From an uncultured Vibrio sp. (GTDB lineage Bacteria > Pseudomonadota > Gammaproteobacteria > Enterobacterales > Vibrionaceae), in contig CANNGN010000004.1 of NCBI GenBank assembly GCA_947504195.1, positions 248,001 through 312,000 of the forward strand: a stretch of 64,000 bases of DNA. Direction: 5' to 3'. The notes beneath the pieces are model-generated. The model saw nothing but the letters and a program-made list of their open reading frames with translations, had not been told where the DNA came from and searched no databases. Made by a program: the position numbers and the translations under genes. This document shows, piece by piece, positions 53,232-61,882 of this stretch; within the stretch, counting starts at the first letter, position 1; every line of letters starts with the position of its first letter.

Positions 53232-53708
53232 ATGTTTGTATGGAAGTCACTGGTAATTGCCACAATTGTCTTACTCAGCGGATGTACCAACGTATTGAAA
53301 CTACAAGATTTGGAGGTCGATCTAATCAACATAGAGCCTATAAGTATGACCGGGCTCTCTCCTCGTTTTGCGATAGAATTATCGGTATTAAACCCCAATG
53401 CCCAAGATTTTGAGATTAACGGGGTGAACATGCAGCTTAACATTGCCAATCAGAAAATTTTCACGGGTGTATCTAATCAGATACCACAACTAATGGCGTA
53501 TAGTGAAACGCCCGTTACCATCGAGGCAAACGTGAACTTAGTCGAAACCTATAAGCTGTTTGCTTACTTAAGCCAGCATATGAATGATGATATTAAATAC
53601 CTACTCACAACGACTATCGATCCCAAGGGGTTTGTCAGTTTTAATGTCAATAATGAAGGCATTTTAAATGAAGAGTTGATTCAAGATCTTATGGGTAAAA
53701 AACAATAG
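53232..53708 (+). CDS. LEA type 2-like lipoprotein
   Basis: The 158-residue protein has a lipoprotein signal (MFVWKSLVIATIVLLSGC, lipobox LLSGC). The beta-rich domain has VDLINIEPISMTGLSPRFAIELSVLNPN and QMPQ-like IPQLMAYSETPVTIEANVNL, typical of the water-stress/LEA type 2 (WHy) fold. It is presumably anchored in the outer membrane; its role is unknown. AGGTGAAC precedes the ATG. Confidence 0.82.
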   Translation: MFVWKSLVIATIVLLSGCTNVLKLQDLEVDLINIEPISMTGLSPRFAIELSVLNPNAQDFEINGVNMQLNIANQKIFTGVSNQIPQLMAYSETPVTIEANVNLVETYKLFAYLSQHMNDDIKYLLTTTIDPKGFVSFNVNNEGILNEELIQDLMGKKQ

Positions 53709-53769
53709 AGAGTCGATATCATCGCCATCCGCCGATACAACTTTCGGCGGATTATTTAAATCCAACCCA

Positions 53770-55113
53770 TCACACCAAACTGCGCTTCCACTTTCCTCCG
53801 TGCATGCGTATATGAAACGGTACACCTTTAATTAACTCTTCCAGTAACATCAATCCAAATACCCAAACTGCACTCAAATCCCAATACAGAACAAATAATG
53901 CTGACAATGGGACAATGATAAACCATTGCGTAAGCGCATGTATTTTGAATACATGCTTGGCATCGCCACCTGCACGTAACACATTACCACAAAACGTATT
54001 TGATGCTCGGATATAAGGCAAAGCGACAAGAATAGGCATAAACAACCACAATGTCTCCAATGTCTCTGACTGCAGTTCTGGGTACATTAATTCAAAGAGA
54101 TAAAACATACTCAAATAGGCAATGGACATCACGATGCTAATATAGAACGATACCGTCCACGCTTTACTAATAAATCGGTCGAGAATATCCCAAGATTTAT
54201 TACCCAGCAATTGGCCAACAATAATACTGGTTGCTTGTGCCCACGCTGTTGATAAGTGCCCCGCCACCTTTATCCAAGGTGCAATAAGTGTTAACGCGGC
54301 AAATTGGTTCACACCAAGCTTTGCATAGATCAGCATACAAAGACTACTGGCCAAAACGCCACTTATGAACGTTCCCGCGATCGGAGTTGTATATTTCAAA
54401 TGGTATTTGATGTCAGCAAAGGTTAATTGTTCAGAATTGACCTCATTACTACCGCCATCCTGAGGCTGATTTCTAAGATAGAACAGAGTAAGAAACAGCG
54501 TCCGACACGATACTGCCACCACGGTGCCTAGTGCGGCACCGGTCAATCCCATTTCTGGGAACCCTAAGAAGCCATATATCAGAACAAGACTCGTAATCAC
54601 ATTGACCGGTAACTCAACAATGTTCGCGTAAAATGGAATTCGACTATTTCCGATTGCGTTGAAATACACCGTGATGTTTTGACATAGCGCCACTCCAATA
54701 GTGACCACCGAGAATACCCTCAGGTAGTCATACGCCATATCAGCCATCGCATCCGTATCGGCAATCGAGTGAATCAATGGCTCAGCTAGTGTAAAAATAA
54801 ACGCTATACCCATAGCAGAGATAATACCGTTTACCATTCGGCCAGAACGGAATCCACGACTAACAGCCAATGATTTACGTGCGCCAAATGCTTGAGCTAA
54901 TATCAGTTGGCTGCCATTCGAAAACGCAAATAGAAGCCCTAATATGATACCGCCAATACTCGCGGCAAGCCCCATCGCCGATAAGGCTTCTTCACCCAAC
55001 GGTGTCACCATGACCGTATCAATCACCAATATCAATTGAAGTAAAATTGCATTCATGGCAATTGGCCAAGCCAATGTAAACACTTTCTTTGTGCCGGGTT
55101 GCGCGTGAGTCAT
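53770..55113 (-). CDS. MATE family multidrug/sodium antiporter
   Basis: The 447-residue protein has about 12 helices with the MATE pattern: LAWPIAMNAILLQLILVIDTVMV in helices 1-2, FSNGSQLILAQAFGARK, and the repeated half with ATSIIVGQLLGNKSWD. Such pumps exchange Na+ or H+ for cationic drugs. It stands alone with a 54-bp gap to the next gene upstream. Confidence 0.9.
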   Translation of the reverse strand: MTHAQPGTKKVFTLAWPIAMNAILLQLILVIDTVMVTPLGEEALSAMGLAASIGGIILGLLFAFSNGSQLILAQAFGARKSLAVSRGFRSGRMVNGIISAMGIAFIFTLAEPLIHSIADTDAMADMAYDYLRVFSVVTIGVALCQNITVYFNAIGNSRIPFYANIVELPVNVITSLVLIYGFLGFPEMGLTGAALGTVVAVSCRTLFLTLFYLRNQPQDGGSNEVNSEQLTFADIKYHLKYTTPIAGTFISGVLASSLCMLIYAKLGVNQFAALTLIAPWIKVAGHLSTAWAQATSIIVGQLLGNKSWDILDRFISKAWTVSFYISIVMSIAYLSMFYLFELMYPELQSETLETLWLFMPILVALPYIRASNTFCGNVLRAGGDAKHVFKIHALTQWFIIVPLSALFVLYWDLSAVWVFGLMLLEELIKGVPFHIRMHGGKWKRSLV

Positions 55114-55167
55114 TTAGTTTTCTCTAAGGGTAAAGATAGGAAGACAAGCTAAAGGTCGTAACTTGAT

Positions 55168-55482
55168 TTAATTCGATTCAGTATTATTTAACGCATAATT
55201 CCATACCTTATAAAAATAAAAGGCATACCCTAAACCTAGGGTGAGAATGGAAATGATCATCCACAAAATAATATGACCAATATTACCAAACATATTAATG
55301 TTACAGGTCATCTTTGTTGCTCTGCCCTGATCATCAACAAACTCTGAACGGTTTAAAATAAACTTCGAGAATGAATACGGATAAAAGAACAGCGCGATTC
55401 CGGCGGTTATCACCGTTAATATAAACCAAATAATTAAATGTCCTAAAATATCTAGCGTACCAACATCCGCTCTGATTTTCAT
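55168..55482 (-). CDS. Small membrane protein, DUF898/DUF6693-like
   Basis: The 104-residue protein has two hydrophobic segments (LGHLIIWFILTVITAGIALFFYPYSF and GHIILWMIISILTLGLGYAFYFY). The repeated pattern of GHxIxWxxxxxxTxGxxxxFY shows an internal duplication of a W-helix-G unit. The family name is uncertain and no function is known. Confidence 0.7.
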   Translation of the reverse strand: MKIRADVGTLDILGHLIIWFILTVITAGIALFFYPYSFSKFILNRSEFVDDQGRATKMTCNINMFGNIGHIILWMIISILTLGLGYAFYFYKVWNYALNNTESN

Positions 55483-55532
55483 ACTAACTCCTAGTTAAAC
55501 AATTGAATTATATTAATATTACAACTTCTGAT

Positions 55533-55928
55533 TTATTCGTTAAATTCTTTCAATGCCGCCAGAGCCAATGTCGCATCAGCCACCGGCACAAAGATGTGGT
55601 CGTGATAATACGCCGCTATCACATTTGCACTTATCTCGTTCGACGCAAGCTTGGTTGCAACAGCGGCGGTAAGCCCTACCGCTTCTAAACTCGAATGAAC
55701 CGTTAATGTAAGTTGGCGAAATGCGCCTTCAAAAGATAATTTCGCCTTTTCAGCTTCTGACTTTTCAAGAACTAACGTTAATCCTTCTGATTCAATAAAA
55801 GTCGCGATAGGGTTCAACCCTACACATTCGCTTAATTTTTTATCTACCGTACAAAACACAAATTCCTGATCCAATAGCTTCGGACTCATTGTTTGCAGCA
55901 GTTGATCTAAATCGGTAATACCTGACAT
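55533..55928 (-). CDS. ACT-domain protein
   Basis: The 131-residue protein has two ACT-like halves: LLDQEFVFCTVDKKLSECVGL, ATFIESEGLTLVLEKSEAEK, then LTLTVHSSLEAVGLTAAVATKLA and ANVIAAYYHDHIFVPVADATLAL. Stand-alone proteins of this kind are thought to bind amino acids; none is proven. The ATG at 55928 is preferred over an upstream start that lies in the next gene. Confidence 0.85.
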   Translation of the reverse strand: MSGITDLDQLLQTMSPKLLDQEFVFCTVDKKLSECVGLNPIATFIESEGLTLVLEKSEAEKAKLSFEGAFRQLTLTVHSSLEAVGLTAAVATKLASNEISANVIAAYYHDHIFVPVADATLALAALKEFNE

Positions 55929-55959
55929 CTTCAAACCTCTTAAAGTATTCGATAAGTCG

Positions 55960-56469
55960 TTATATCTCGTAACGAGTCTTATCACCCATATCAAAGTGCA
56001 ACGGCATGCGCCATTTTGCGATGGTGACAATCAAAAATAACAATCCCGACAGCGATGCACTAACCTTGGCAACCAATTCCCAATCACACGCAAGCCCAAA
56101 CCAAAGTAAGGCGACTAGAATCGGTTGTAAACGTAGCCCTGGGATTTGAAAACAAAAATACTCTTTGTAGCACAAGCCACCTAAGGTAATAAAAATCCCA
56201 CCAAGTCCAAACATTGGTGCGCCAAGAATAAAACAAACAAGCCCGACCCAAGTCGCGAACTGCAACAATAGGCGAAAATTTTTCATATAAATGTGTAACG
56301 AAGAAGCACACATTGCACCACATAGAAACAGCAATGACTCAGCGGGAATAGGAAGCTGCCAACCTAATGCAATGACCATAGGTCCTGCTAGGGTGAAACC
56401 CAATCGATATATAATGATCGTTGTGTAGTCAAGCCAGTCCATTGGCGATTTAATGTGGGGATCTGCCAT
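55960..56469 (-). CDS. Uncharacterised membrane protein, probably DUF2301 family
   Basis: The 169-residue protein has about five hydrophobic segments. The middle reads PMFGLGGIFITLGGLCYKEYFCF, which I associate with the DUF2301 family, followed by VALLWFGLACDW. It ends in a charged tail. It lies 31 bp upstream of the ACT-domain gene on the same strand. Confidence 0.65.
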   Translation of the reverse strand: MADPHIKSPMDWLDYTTIIIYRLGFTLAGPMVIALGWQLPIPAESLLFLCGAMCASSLHIYMKNFRLLLQFATWVGLVCFILGAPMFGLGGIFITLGGLCYKEYFCFQIPGLRLQPILVALLWFGLACDWELVAKVSASLSGLLFLIVTIAKWRMPLHFDMGDKTRYEI

Positions 56470-56514
56470 GTCACACTCCTAATATGATCGAATGAAAATG
56501 CCAAAGGTAGGCAA

Positions 56515-56562
56515 TCAACAAAAAAGACCAAATACTCACTTTTCTAGTGAAATATTTGGTCT
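56515..56562 (-). terminator. Terminator of the glutamate mutase operon
   Basis: Read on the minus strand, AGACCAAATA and TATTTGGTCT form a 10-bp stem with an inner CACT/AGTG pairing, followed by TTTTTGTTG. It lies about 30 bp after the adenylate-forming enzyme stop. Confidence 0.8.
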
Positions 56563-56592
56563 CTTTAAAGAGCACTCATCAATGGCGTAATA

Positions 56593-58164
56593 CTAACCTG
56601 CTGATAGTTCTTTCTTTAAAGCATCTTTATTAACGCTAAGCTTGTCACTCTGCATTAATGGCAGCGAGCGCTTATAGATAACACGGGCAGGAATCATATA
56701 CGATGCGAGGTGTTTCTTAAGCTCAAATAAAATTTCTTTATCACTGATTTCACTCGCCGCCGAATAAACTAACACGATCTCTTCTTCTATCTGCTCATTG
56801 CTGACACCAAATACCGCACATTGGGTAATCTGAGGTAAGTTTTTCGCCACAACAGATTCAACCTCTACAGGAGAGACACGGAAACCCCGGGTCTTGATCA
56901 TGTCATCATGACGGCAGACAAAGTACAGGTAACCTTCTTCATCTTTGTAGACATAGTCACCGGTTGCCACAACCAATTCGTCGGTCAGTTGGCCTTCAAT
57001 ATTAATAACATCTTTTAATATTTGAACCGATTTGAAACGCTCTGCACTTTGTTCTGGCGCATTCCAATAACCACGATAAATATAGCCACCACGATGAATC
57101 AGTTCCCCTACTTCTCTTGGTTGGCACTCTTTACCCTCTTCATTCACCACATATAACTCAACATCAGGAATCGCTTTACCGATAGAGTCAGGGCGAATTT
57201 GAATTTGAGAAGGATCGAGATAGGTAGAACGAAATGCTTCGGTCAAACCATGCATCGAAAAGAAGTTCGCTTGCGTGAATGTACGTTTGCAGTAATTAAT
57301 CATCTTCGCTGAAACATTGCCGCCGGAAGACGTAATTATGCGCAAGTTATCGAACAAATCAGCACTCGGAGTGCGATTTAAATCTTCATCAAATATCTCT
57401 GAAATGTGCACTGGCATCAACGCCAAAACCGTCACTTTGTCATCGATAAGATGATTGAAGAAGTCCGTAGGTAAAATAAAGCGATGCAAGGCTAGCGTCG
57501 CTTTCTTGAACAATGCACAAAATATCTGATTCAAGCCATAGTCGAGGTTGAAGATCAGCAATCCTGAAATAACGTCATCTTCCTGTAGACCCAAATATTG
57601 CGACACAACAGCTGCTGAATCAGTCAAATTGCGGTGAGAAATCACGATACCTTTCGGTTTGCCTGTTAAACCAAATGAATAGGTGATGACTGCATTATCG
57701 TAACTGTTTACCTGACACTGATAAGGCTTGTTGTAATACTTATAAATCTCTTCGAAACAAGGTATGTCTTGCTCGACGGGTTCATAAGCAATGACATGAC
57801 CTTCGAAATTAATCTCAACCAGATTTTCTAACTTAAGCTTATCGGTAATCACACACTGAATATCGCAATCTTTAATGATGTACTCAACTTGCTCAGGTAC
57901 GAGCATTTTAGTGAGCGGGACTAGAATGCAATCGGTCGATAAGATAGCGAGCGTTGCCACAACTTGTTCCAAGCACTTATCTGAGTAAATACCGATTCTT
58001 GCCCCACTAGGGAGATTCAATTCACTCAAATAGAAAGCGACTTGATTAACTCGAGTGAGTAACTCACTATATGTCATGCTTTTTTCATTAAGAACTAAGG
58101 CGTTTTTGTCACCATGACTCTTTGCCGCATCTTCAAGCAGTGCTCGTACCGTATTTATCGACAT
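56593..58164 (-). CDS. Stand-alone adenylate-forming (AMP-binding) enzyme of the glutamate mutase operon
   Basis: The 523-residue protein has the acyl-CoA-ligase/NRPS-A-domain fold. Core motif A3 reads YSFGLTGKPKG (about 162-172), deviating from the usual TSGTTGxPKG. A5-like FFSMHGLTEAFRSTY, A7 VATGDYVYKD and A8 CRHDDMIKTRGFRVSPVEVE are normal, and a C-terminal lysine is present in MQSDKLSVNKD. GGAG precedes the ATG at 58164, inside the end of glmL (10-bp overlap). No carrier protein is adjacent. It probably activates a pathway acid as AMP or CoA ester; the substrate is unknown. Confidence 0.85.
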   Translation of the reverse strand: MSINTVRALLEDAAKSHGDKNALVLNEKSMTYSELLTRVNQVAFYLSELNLPSGARIGIYSDKCLEQVVATLAILSTDCILVPLTKMLVPEQVEYIIKDCDIQCVITDKLKLENLVEINFEGHVIAYEPVEQDIPCFEEIYKYYNKPYQCQVNSYDNAVITYSFGLTGKPKGIVISHRNLTDSAAVVSQYLGLQEDDVISGLLIFNLDYGLNQIFCALFKKATLALHRFILPTDFFNHLIDDKVTVLALMPVHISEIFDEDLNRTPSADLFDNLRIITSSGGNVSAKMINYCKRTFTQANFFSMHGLTEAFRSTYLDPSQIQIRPDSIGKAIPDVELYVVNEEGKECQPREVGELIHRGGYIYRGYWNAPEQSAERFKSVQILKDVINIEGQLTDELVVATGDYVYKDEEGYLYFVCRHDDMIKTRGFRVSPVEVESVVAKNLPQITQCAVFGVSNEQIEEEIVLVYSAASEISDKEILFELKKHLASYMIPARVIYKRSLPLMQSDKLSVNKDALKKELSAG

Positions 58165-59366
58165 ATGTTTTTCTCCTTCGCTCCAAGAGTCCAAATATCG
58201 TAATTACTATCAAGAATTGCAGTTGGCTTATGATCGGAATTCAAAATCTTCTTATAGAAAAACACAATAATGTCTTCCACTTCAGCAACCGACAGCACTT
58301 TCGTAATCCCGCCTGTAAACACTATCGAATTTATCGATTGCAGTTTGAGATTAATGTAGGCTTTACGATAATAAGACATCTTGCATAGCACCAAAAAGAT
58401 CGCTAACTGCATCAGAATCTTGTTGGTTCGTTCGTCATTCTCGTTAAAAACGTTTTCCGTCACTTTCAGATGCATCAATAACTCGTAAACAAACTCGTTA
58501 TTTTTTGCCGCAAAGATCAGAGATTGGCGAGATTTATACACACCCAGCTTCTTAAATACCAAACGATCGAACTCATTTTCCGTTACGATATTTTCATCAA
58601 CCAAGTCTTTGGAGTAATGCACATCCGTCGTTGCTCCACCAATATCAAGCAGAATAAATGGGTTTGCGACGCTAAACTTACTGTCGATTAATGGCAATGC
58701 CTGATTAACGATATAAGGGGTCGAGAAAATTTGGTTAGCGGTTTTCTCGTATAAATCCTTGATGTCCTCTTTACCTTCAATATCTTGCTGATAAAGGTTG
58801 GTCAGGTAAGTCTTCAAGTGCTCTTCTACAATATGTAGACGCTCATCGATAACATTAGGAAGTATTTCGATATTTTTAATGTTTGCTTGAATAGACGGCA
58901 CGTCCTTCTCAGTACCAACGTACACAATATTCGAATAGTTCAACTGCTCAACGTAGTTGTACAAGCTTTCATCAAAAATATTACTGTGTGAGTCAATGCC
59001 ACCAACAATGATCACAACATCAATCAAGTCACTCGGAATGGAATACTCTTCAATATTCTGCAGCAACACGGTATCGATGATATTGATACCAGAGTTAAAT
59101 GCGATATTAGTGGCATATTTTAAAGAAAACGAATTTGTGACACCAATGATTAAGGTACTTAACCCACCGTTAGCAGACGAACAAATATGCACATCCTCTT
59201 TGGCAAAACGATCGATTGTTGCGCCACACTTATACATTAAGTCATCTAAAATCGACTTATTAAAGTTTCGAAAATGCTGTTCGATCTTTTCCGGTGAACT
59301 CACCTTGAAATACGTGCTTCCTACATCGATAAACAGTTTTTCGCGGTTCTCGGGTTTATTACTCAT
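58155..59366 (-). CDS. glmL: Glutamate mutase accessory protein GlmL (MutL), ASKHA ATPase-like
   Basis: The 403-residue protein has the ASKHA-type phosphate motif in LFIDVGSTYFKV (about 11-22) and a second in FILLDIGGATTDVHY (about 235), as in GlmL/MutL. These proteins are thought to reactivate or protect the adenosylcobalamin enzyme. It overlaps glmE by 4 bp (ATGA) at its start and the ligase at its end, so translation is coupled. Somewhat shorter than the clostridial GlmL. Confidence 0.88.
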   Translation of the reverse strand: MSNKPENREKLFIDVGSTYFKVSSPEKIEQHFRNFNKSILDDLMYKCGATIDRFAKEDVHICSSANGGLSTLIIGVTNSFSLKYATNIAFNSGINIIDTVLLQNIEEYSIPSDLIDVVIIVGGIDSHSNIFDESLYNYVEQLNYSNIVYVGTEKDVPSIQANIKNIEILPNVIDERLHIVEEHLKTYLTNLYQQDIEGKEDIKDLYEKTANQIFSTPYIVNQALPLIDSKFSVANPFILLDIGGATTDVHYSKDLVDENIVTENEFDRLVFKKLGVYKSRQSLIFAAKNNEFVYELLMHLKVTENVFNENDERTNKILMQLAIFLVLCKMSYYRKAYINLKLQSINSIVFTGGITKVLSVAEVEDIIVFFYKKILNSDHKPTAILDSNYDIWTLGAKEKNICR

Positions 59367-60733
59367 TGCATAATTCCTATATCGTGAACGATGTCATTGA
59401 CGATACTGGTGGTATCTTTGGTTAAATCACATTGGGCTTTTTCATACGCATAACAACGGTCTGGGATCGGCACATTGCCACGATCAATAATACGAATGTT
59501 CTTCTGCGCATCACGGATAGTAATCATATTATTGTGATTAATAATATGTGGTGAGAATGGCACATCAACCGTTCCGTTCTTAATGGAGTTAAACACCTTT
59601 CGCCATAATGTATCCGCTGGATCATTAAATACCGCTTCCATAATGGCTTTAACTTCTAGCGTTAGAATCTCTTCTTCTTCTGGATCTACATAAGAAGGTA
59701 AACCGTGAAGCATCCCCAATGTGTATTGAGTGTTTGCTACCGTTTTAGCGTTCGCTTCCTTAGTTGGGATGCCTGACGCTTCTTCACGCGTCTTAGTAAT
59801 AATTTTATCTGCGCCAACCATTGCAGCAATAACCGTAGAGGTATTAATTAACTGCTCTGCGAAATTTTTATTGGTTGGGAATGCCCCCATCCACTGGTGA
59901 TAAACTAAGTGAATCGCTGCATCACCACAGTTAATCTGTTCTGCGTAGTATCGAGCAAGTTTTTTCAGCACTTCGGCAGTCACGATGTCTTGCATCATAG
60001 ACCCTTGCTGAGCAAACGATACCGAGAACGACTTAACACCTTCTTGTAGTGACAGCATCATTTCCAGCAACTGAATAACAATGGTAATCGACGGTGGAAC
60101 CAAGGTAGCCGTTAGTGGGCCAAATGATTCACGGTTAATCGGCTCATTAAGCTCTGAATAGTTCGCACAAATACGCTCAACATATTTCCAATAAAGGAAC
60201 GCTTTATCCAGTGGGAAGTTTTTAGAATAAGGCAATAGATAGGTGATCGGACCGCCTTCAATATCAAAGATACCTGACGCTAACGCTGTTTCAATCAACA
60301 AACGTGCATCTGGTGTACCGTGACGTAAACTCACTGGCTTGTTGAAATGTGTCACCATTTTTCGGGTGGTACGATAGCCATGATTGATCAATGGATACCC
60401 GTTAAGCATATCAACGTCGTTTTCTTCACTAAGGCGCAGCATCTTGCTTGCGGTTGCGTAATCATTCAAACGAGTATTTGAATCGACAGTCAGTGGCAAC
60501 ACATCCACATTTGAATTCACAAAGAATTCGCTCAATTCAAATTGCTTTTTATACGTCGGAAAGCCACCACGCGGCTGAACCAGCATTTTGTTTTTCGCTT
60601 TGGTTTTAAAATGGTGCGAGATAAACAGATCTTTACTGGCACCAGTAATGAATTCCTTCACTTCTGCAAAATCAAAAGAATCTACAAATTCGTTACTAAG
60701 AATGATTTCTCGTTCTTCCTGCAAAAGACTCAT
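59363..60733 (-). CDS. glmE: Glutamate mutase catalytic (epsilon) subunit
   Basis: The 456-residue TIM-barrel subunit has VQPRGGFPTYKKQ (about 52), LNGYPLINHGYRTTRKMV, SLRHGTPDARLL with the glutamate-binding arginine, EGGPITYLLPYSK, and VYHQWMGAFPTN. It rearranges L-glutamate to (2S,3S)-3-methylaspartate with adenosylcobalamin bound between it and the sigma subunit. It begins at a TAATG junction with the sigma gene. Confidence 0.93.
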   Translation of the reverse strand: MSLLQEEREIILSNEFVDSFDFAEVKEFITGASKDLFISHHFKTKAKNKMLVQPRGGFPTYKKQFELSEFFVNSNVDVLPLTVDSNTRLNDYATASKMLRLSEENDVDMLNGYPLINHGYRTTRKMVTHFNKPVSLRHGTPDARLLIETALASGIFDIEGGPITYLLPYSKNFPLDKAFLYWKYVERICANYSELNEPINRESFGPLTATLVPPSITIVIQLLEMMLSLQEGVKSFSVSFAQQGSMMQDIVTAEVLKKLARYYAEQINCGDAAIHLVYHQWMGAFPTNKNFAEQLINTSTVIAAMVGADKIITKTREEASGIPTKEANAKTVANTQYTLGMLHGLPSYVDPEEEEILTLEVKAIMEAVFNDPADTLWRKVFNSIKNGTVDVPFSPHIINHNNMITIRDAQKNIRIIDRGNVPIPDRCYAYEKAQCDLTKDTTSIVNDIVHDIGIMQ

Positions 60734-61143
60734 TATTTATTTCTCTCTTCAATCAAATCTTCTAACATATCAATCCCTGTGTTTAAGTCGATTTGATGAC
60801 ACACGATATCAAATCCATAATTTTTATAGCGCGGGACAATATCTTCAGCATTGCCCGTACCCACCACAAGGTTGCCTCCGATCATCATGATCAGATCGTC
60901 TATATTTTTGTATTTCGATTTGATCGCTTTGACTTCGCGACCCCAACCTTCCGCTTCACCATTGAGGGAAGAAATCAACAATACTTCGGCGCCCGTTTCT
61001 ACTGCGGCATCAAAAAACTCTTCCAAATACGTATTTACACCAAGGTTAAACACTTCATAACCTCGAGCTCGTAACGAAAGATCAATCAATCGATTGGCTA
61101 CTACGTGAATGTCGTTACCCACGACGCCTGTTACTACCTTCAT
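60733..61143 (-). CDS. glmS: Glutamate mutase cobalamin-binding (sigma) subunit
   Basis: The 136-residue B12-binding domain has the lower-ligand motif GNDIHVVANRLID (D-X-H-X-X-A, the usual final glycine being alanine), VNTYLEEFFDAAVETGAEVLLISSLNGEAEGWG and the GGNLVVG loop. The histidine and aspartate that coordinate and activate cobalt are kept. It is the promoter-proximal gene; its stop overlaps the epsilon start by one base (TAATG). No cobalamin riboswitch is seen in the 152-bp gap upstream. Confidence 0.92.
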   Translation of the reverse strand: MKVVTGVVGNDIHVVANRLIDLSLRARGYEVFNLGVNTYLEEFFDAAVETGAEVLLISSLNGEAEGWGREVKAIKSKYKNIDDLIMMIGGNLVVGTGNAEDIVPRYKNYGFDIVCHQIDLNTGIDMLEDLIEERNK

Positions 61144-61295
61144 CGCTCTACGTGCCCTTTACGTTTATATGGTTAATTTATATGTGTTAATATTACCAAT
61201 ATTCTTGACCGAGCAACAGTCGATACTCGCTTGCTTAGGGCATATATCATAAATAAATCATTCTCGGCGAACCTAACTTAGAAAAGGAAACAGTG
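61144..61295. promoter_or_regulatory. Divergent control region between glmS and the RraA-like gene
   Basis: This 152-bp AT-rich gap must contain both promoters. TTAATATTACCAATATTCTTGACC shows local near-palindromes (ATATTACCAATAT). It is too short for a cobalamin riboswitch and has none of its conserved elements visible. Confidence 0.45.
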
Positions 61296-61775
61296 ATGAC
61301 ATTTTTTACCGCGGACATCTGTGATGAGAACAGTGAAAGTACTTTTGTTGTTGAAGGCAACTATAAAAATTATGGCGGAATCGACAAATGCCAAGGCGAA
61401 ATTGTCACCATCAAATTGGATAAAAATAATTCTGGTCTTATTTCTTTATTGCGGGATGAAGATGGCACCGGAAAGGTCGTAGTAGTTGATGTCGACAAAG
61501 AGTACTACGCCGTAGTGGGTGAGAATCTCATGAAATTCGCGCACAACAATAACTACGCGGGGATCGTGATTAATGGTTACGTTCGTGACACCTTTCAAAT
61601 CAAAGATATCCCTGTCGCCCTTTATGCTCTCGGCACTTGTTCTCGAAAGTCCATTCCCGTAACTGATTGCGAAAGAGGTATCACGCTTTCATTTGGTGGC
61701 GTCGATTTTAATCAAGGAGAGTACTTATATGCTGATACTGACGGCATTATCGTTACCGCCAGTAAAATCGTGTAA
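61296..61775 (+). CDS. RraA-family protein with aldolase/decarboxylase-like active-site motif
   Basis: The 159-residue protein follows the RraA fold: TADICDENSESTFVVEG, KVVVVDVDKEYYAVVGENLMKFA, AGIVINGYVRD, LGTCSRKSIPV and the C-terminal YLYADTDGIIV. Unlike E. coli RraA, it keeps an acidic residue (Glu), 20 residues, then Arg-Asp. That is the motif class II 4-hydroxy-4-methyl-2-oxoglutarate aldolases and oxaloacetate decarboxylases use to bind metal and oxo acid. AGGA sits 7 bp before the ATG. Divergence from glutamate mutase suggests a C4-C6 oxo-acid substrate rather than RNase E control. Confidence 0.8.
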   Translation: MTFFTADICDENSESTFVVEGNYKNYGGIDKCQGEIVTIKLDKNNSGLISLLRDEDGTGKVVVVDVDKEYYAVVGENLMKFAHNNNYAGIVINGYVRDTFQIKDIPVALYALGTCSRKSIPVTDCERGITLSFGGVDFNQGEYLYADTDGIIVTASKIV

Positions 61776-61823
61776 TTCACCCTCTAGCGTCAAGTTCAAA
61801 CTTAAGTGTAAGTAGCCCATAAA

Positions 61824-61854
61824 AAAGCCCCACCATCAATGATGGTGGGGCTTT
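61824..61854. terminator. Strong bidirectional terminator
   Basis: A 14-bp perfect stem (AAAGCCCCACCATC / GATGGTGGGGCTTT) with a 3-nt loop separates the convergent RraA-like and aminotransferase genes. Confidence 0.9.
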
Positions 61855-61882
61855 CACTATATGGAGTTAAAGCAAAATACTG

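Noticed and set aside
53770-55113. MATE pump as part of the glutamate mutase cluster (export of a product)
   Set aside because: Three unrelated genes and a terminator lie between them, so the link is not supported by position.
61144-61295. Cobalamin riboswitch upstream of glutamate mutase
   Set aside because: The gap is only 152 bp, is shared by two promoters and shows none of the conserved B12-box sequence.
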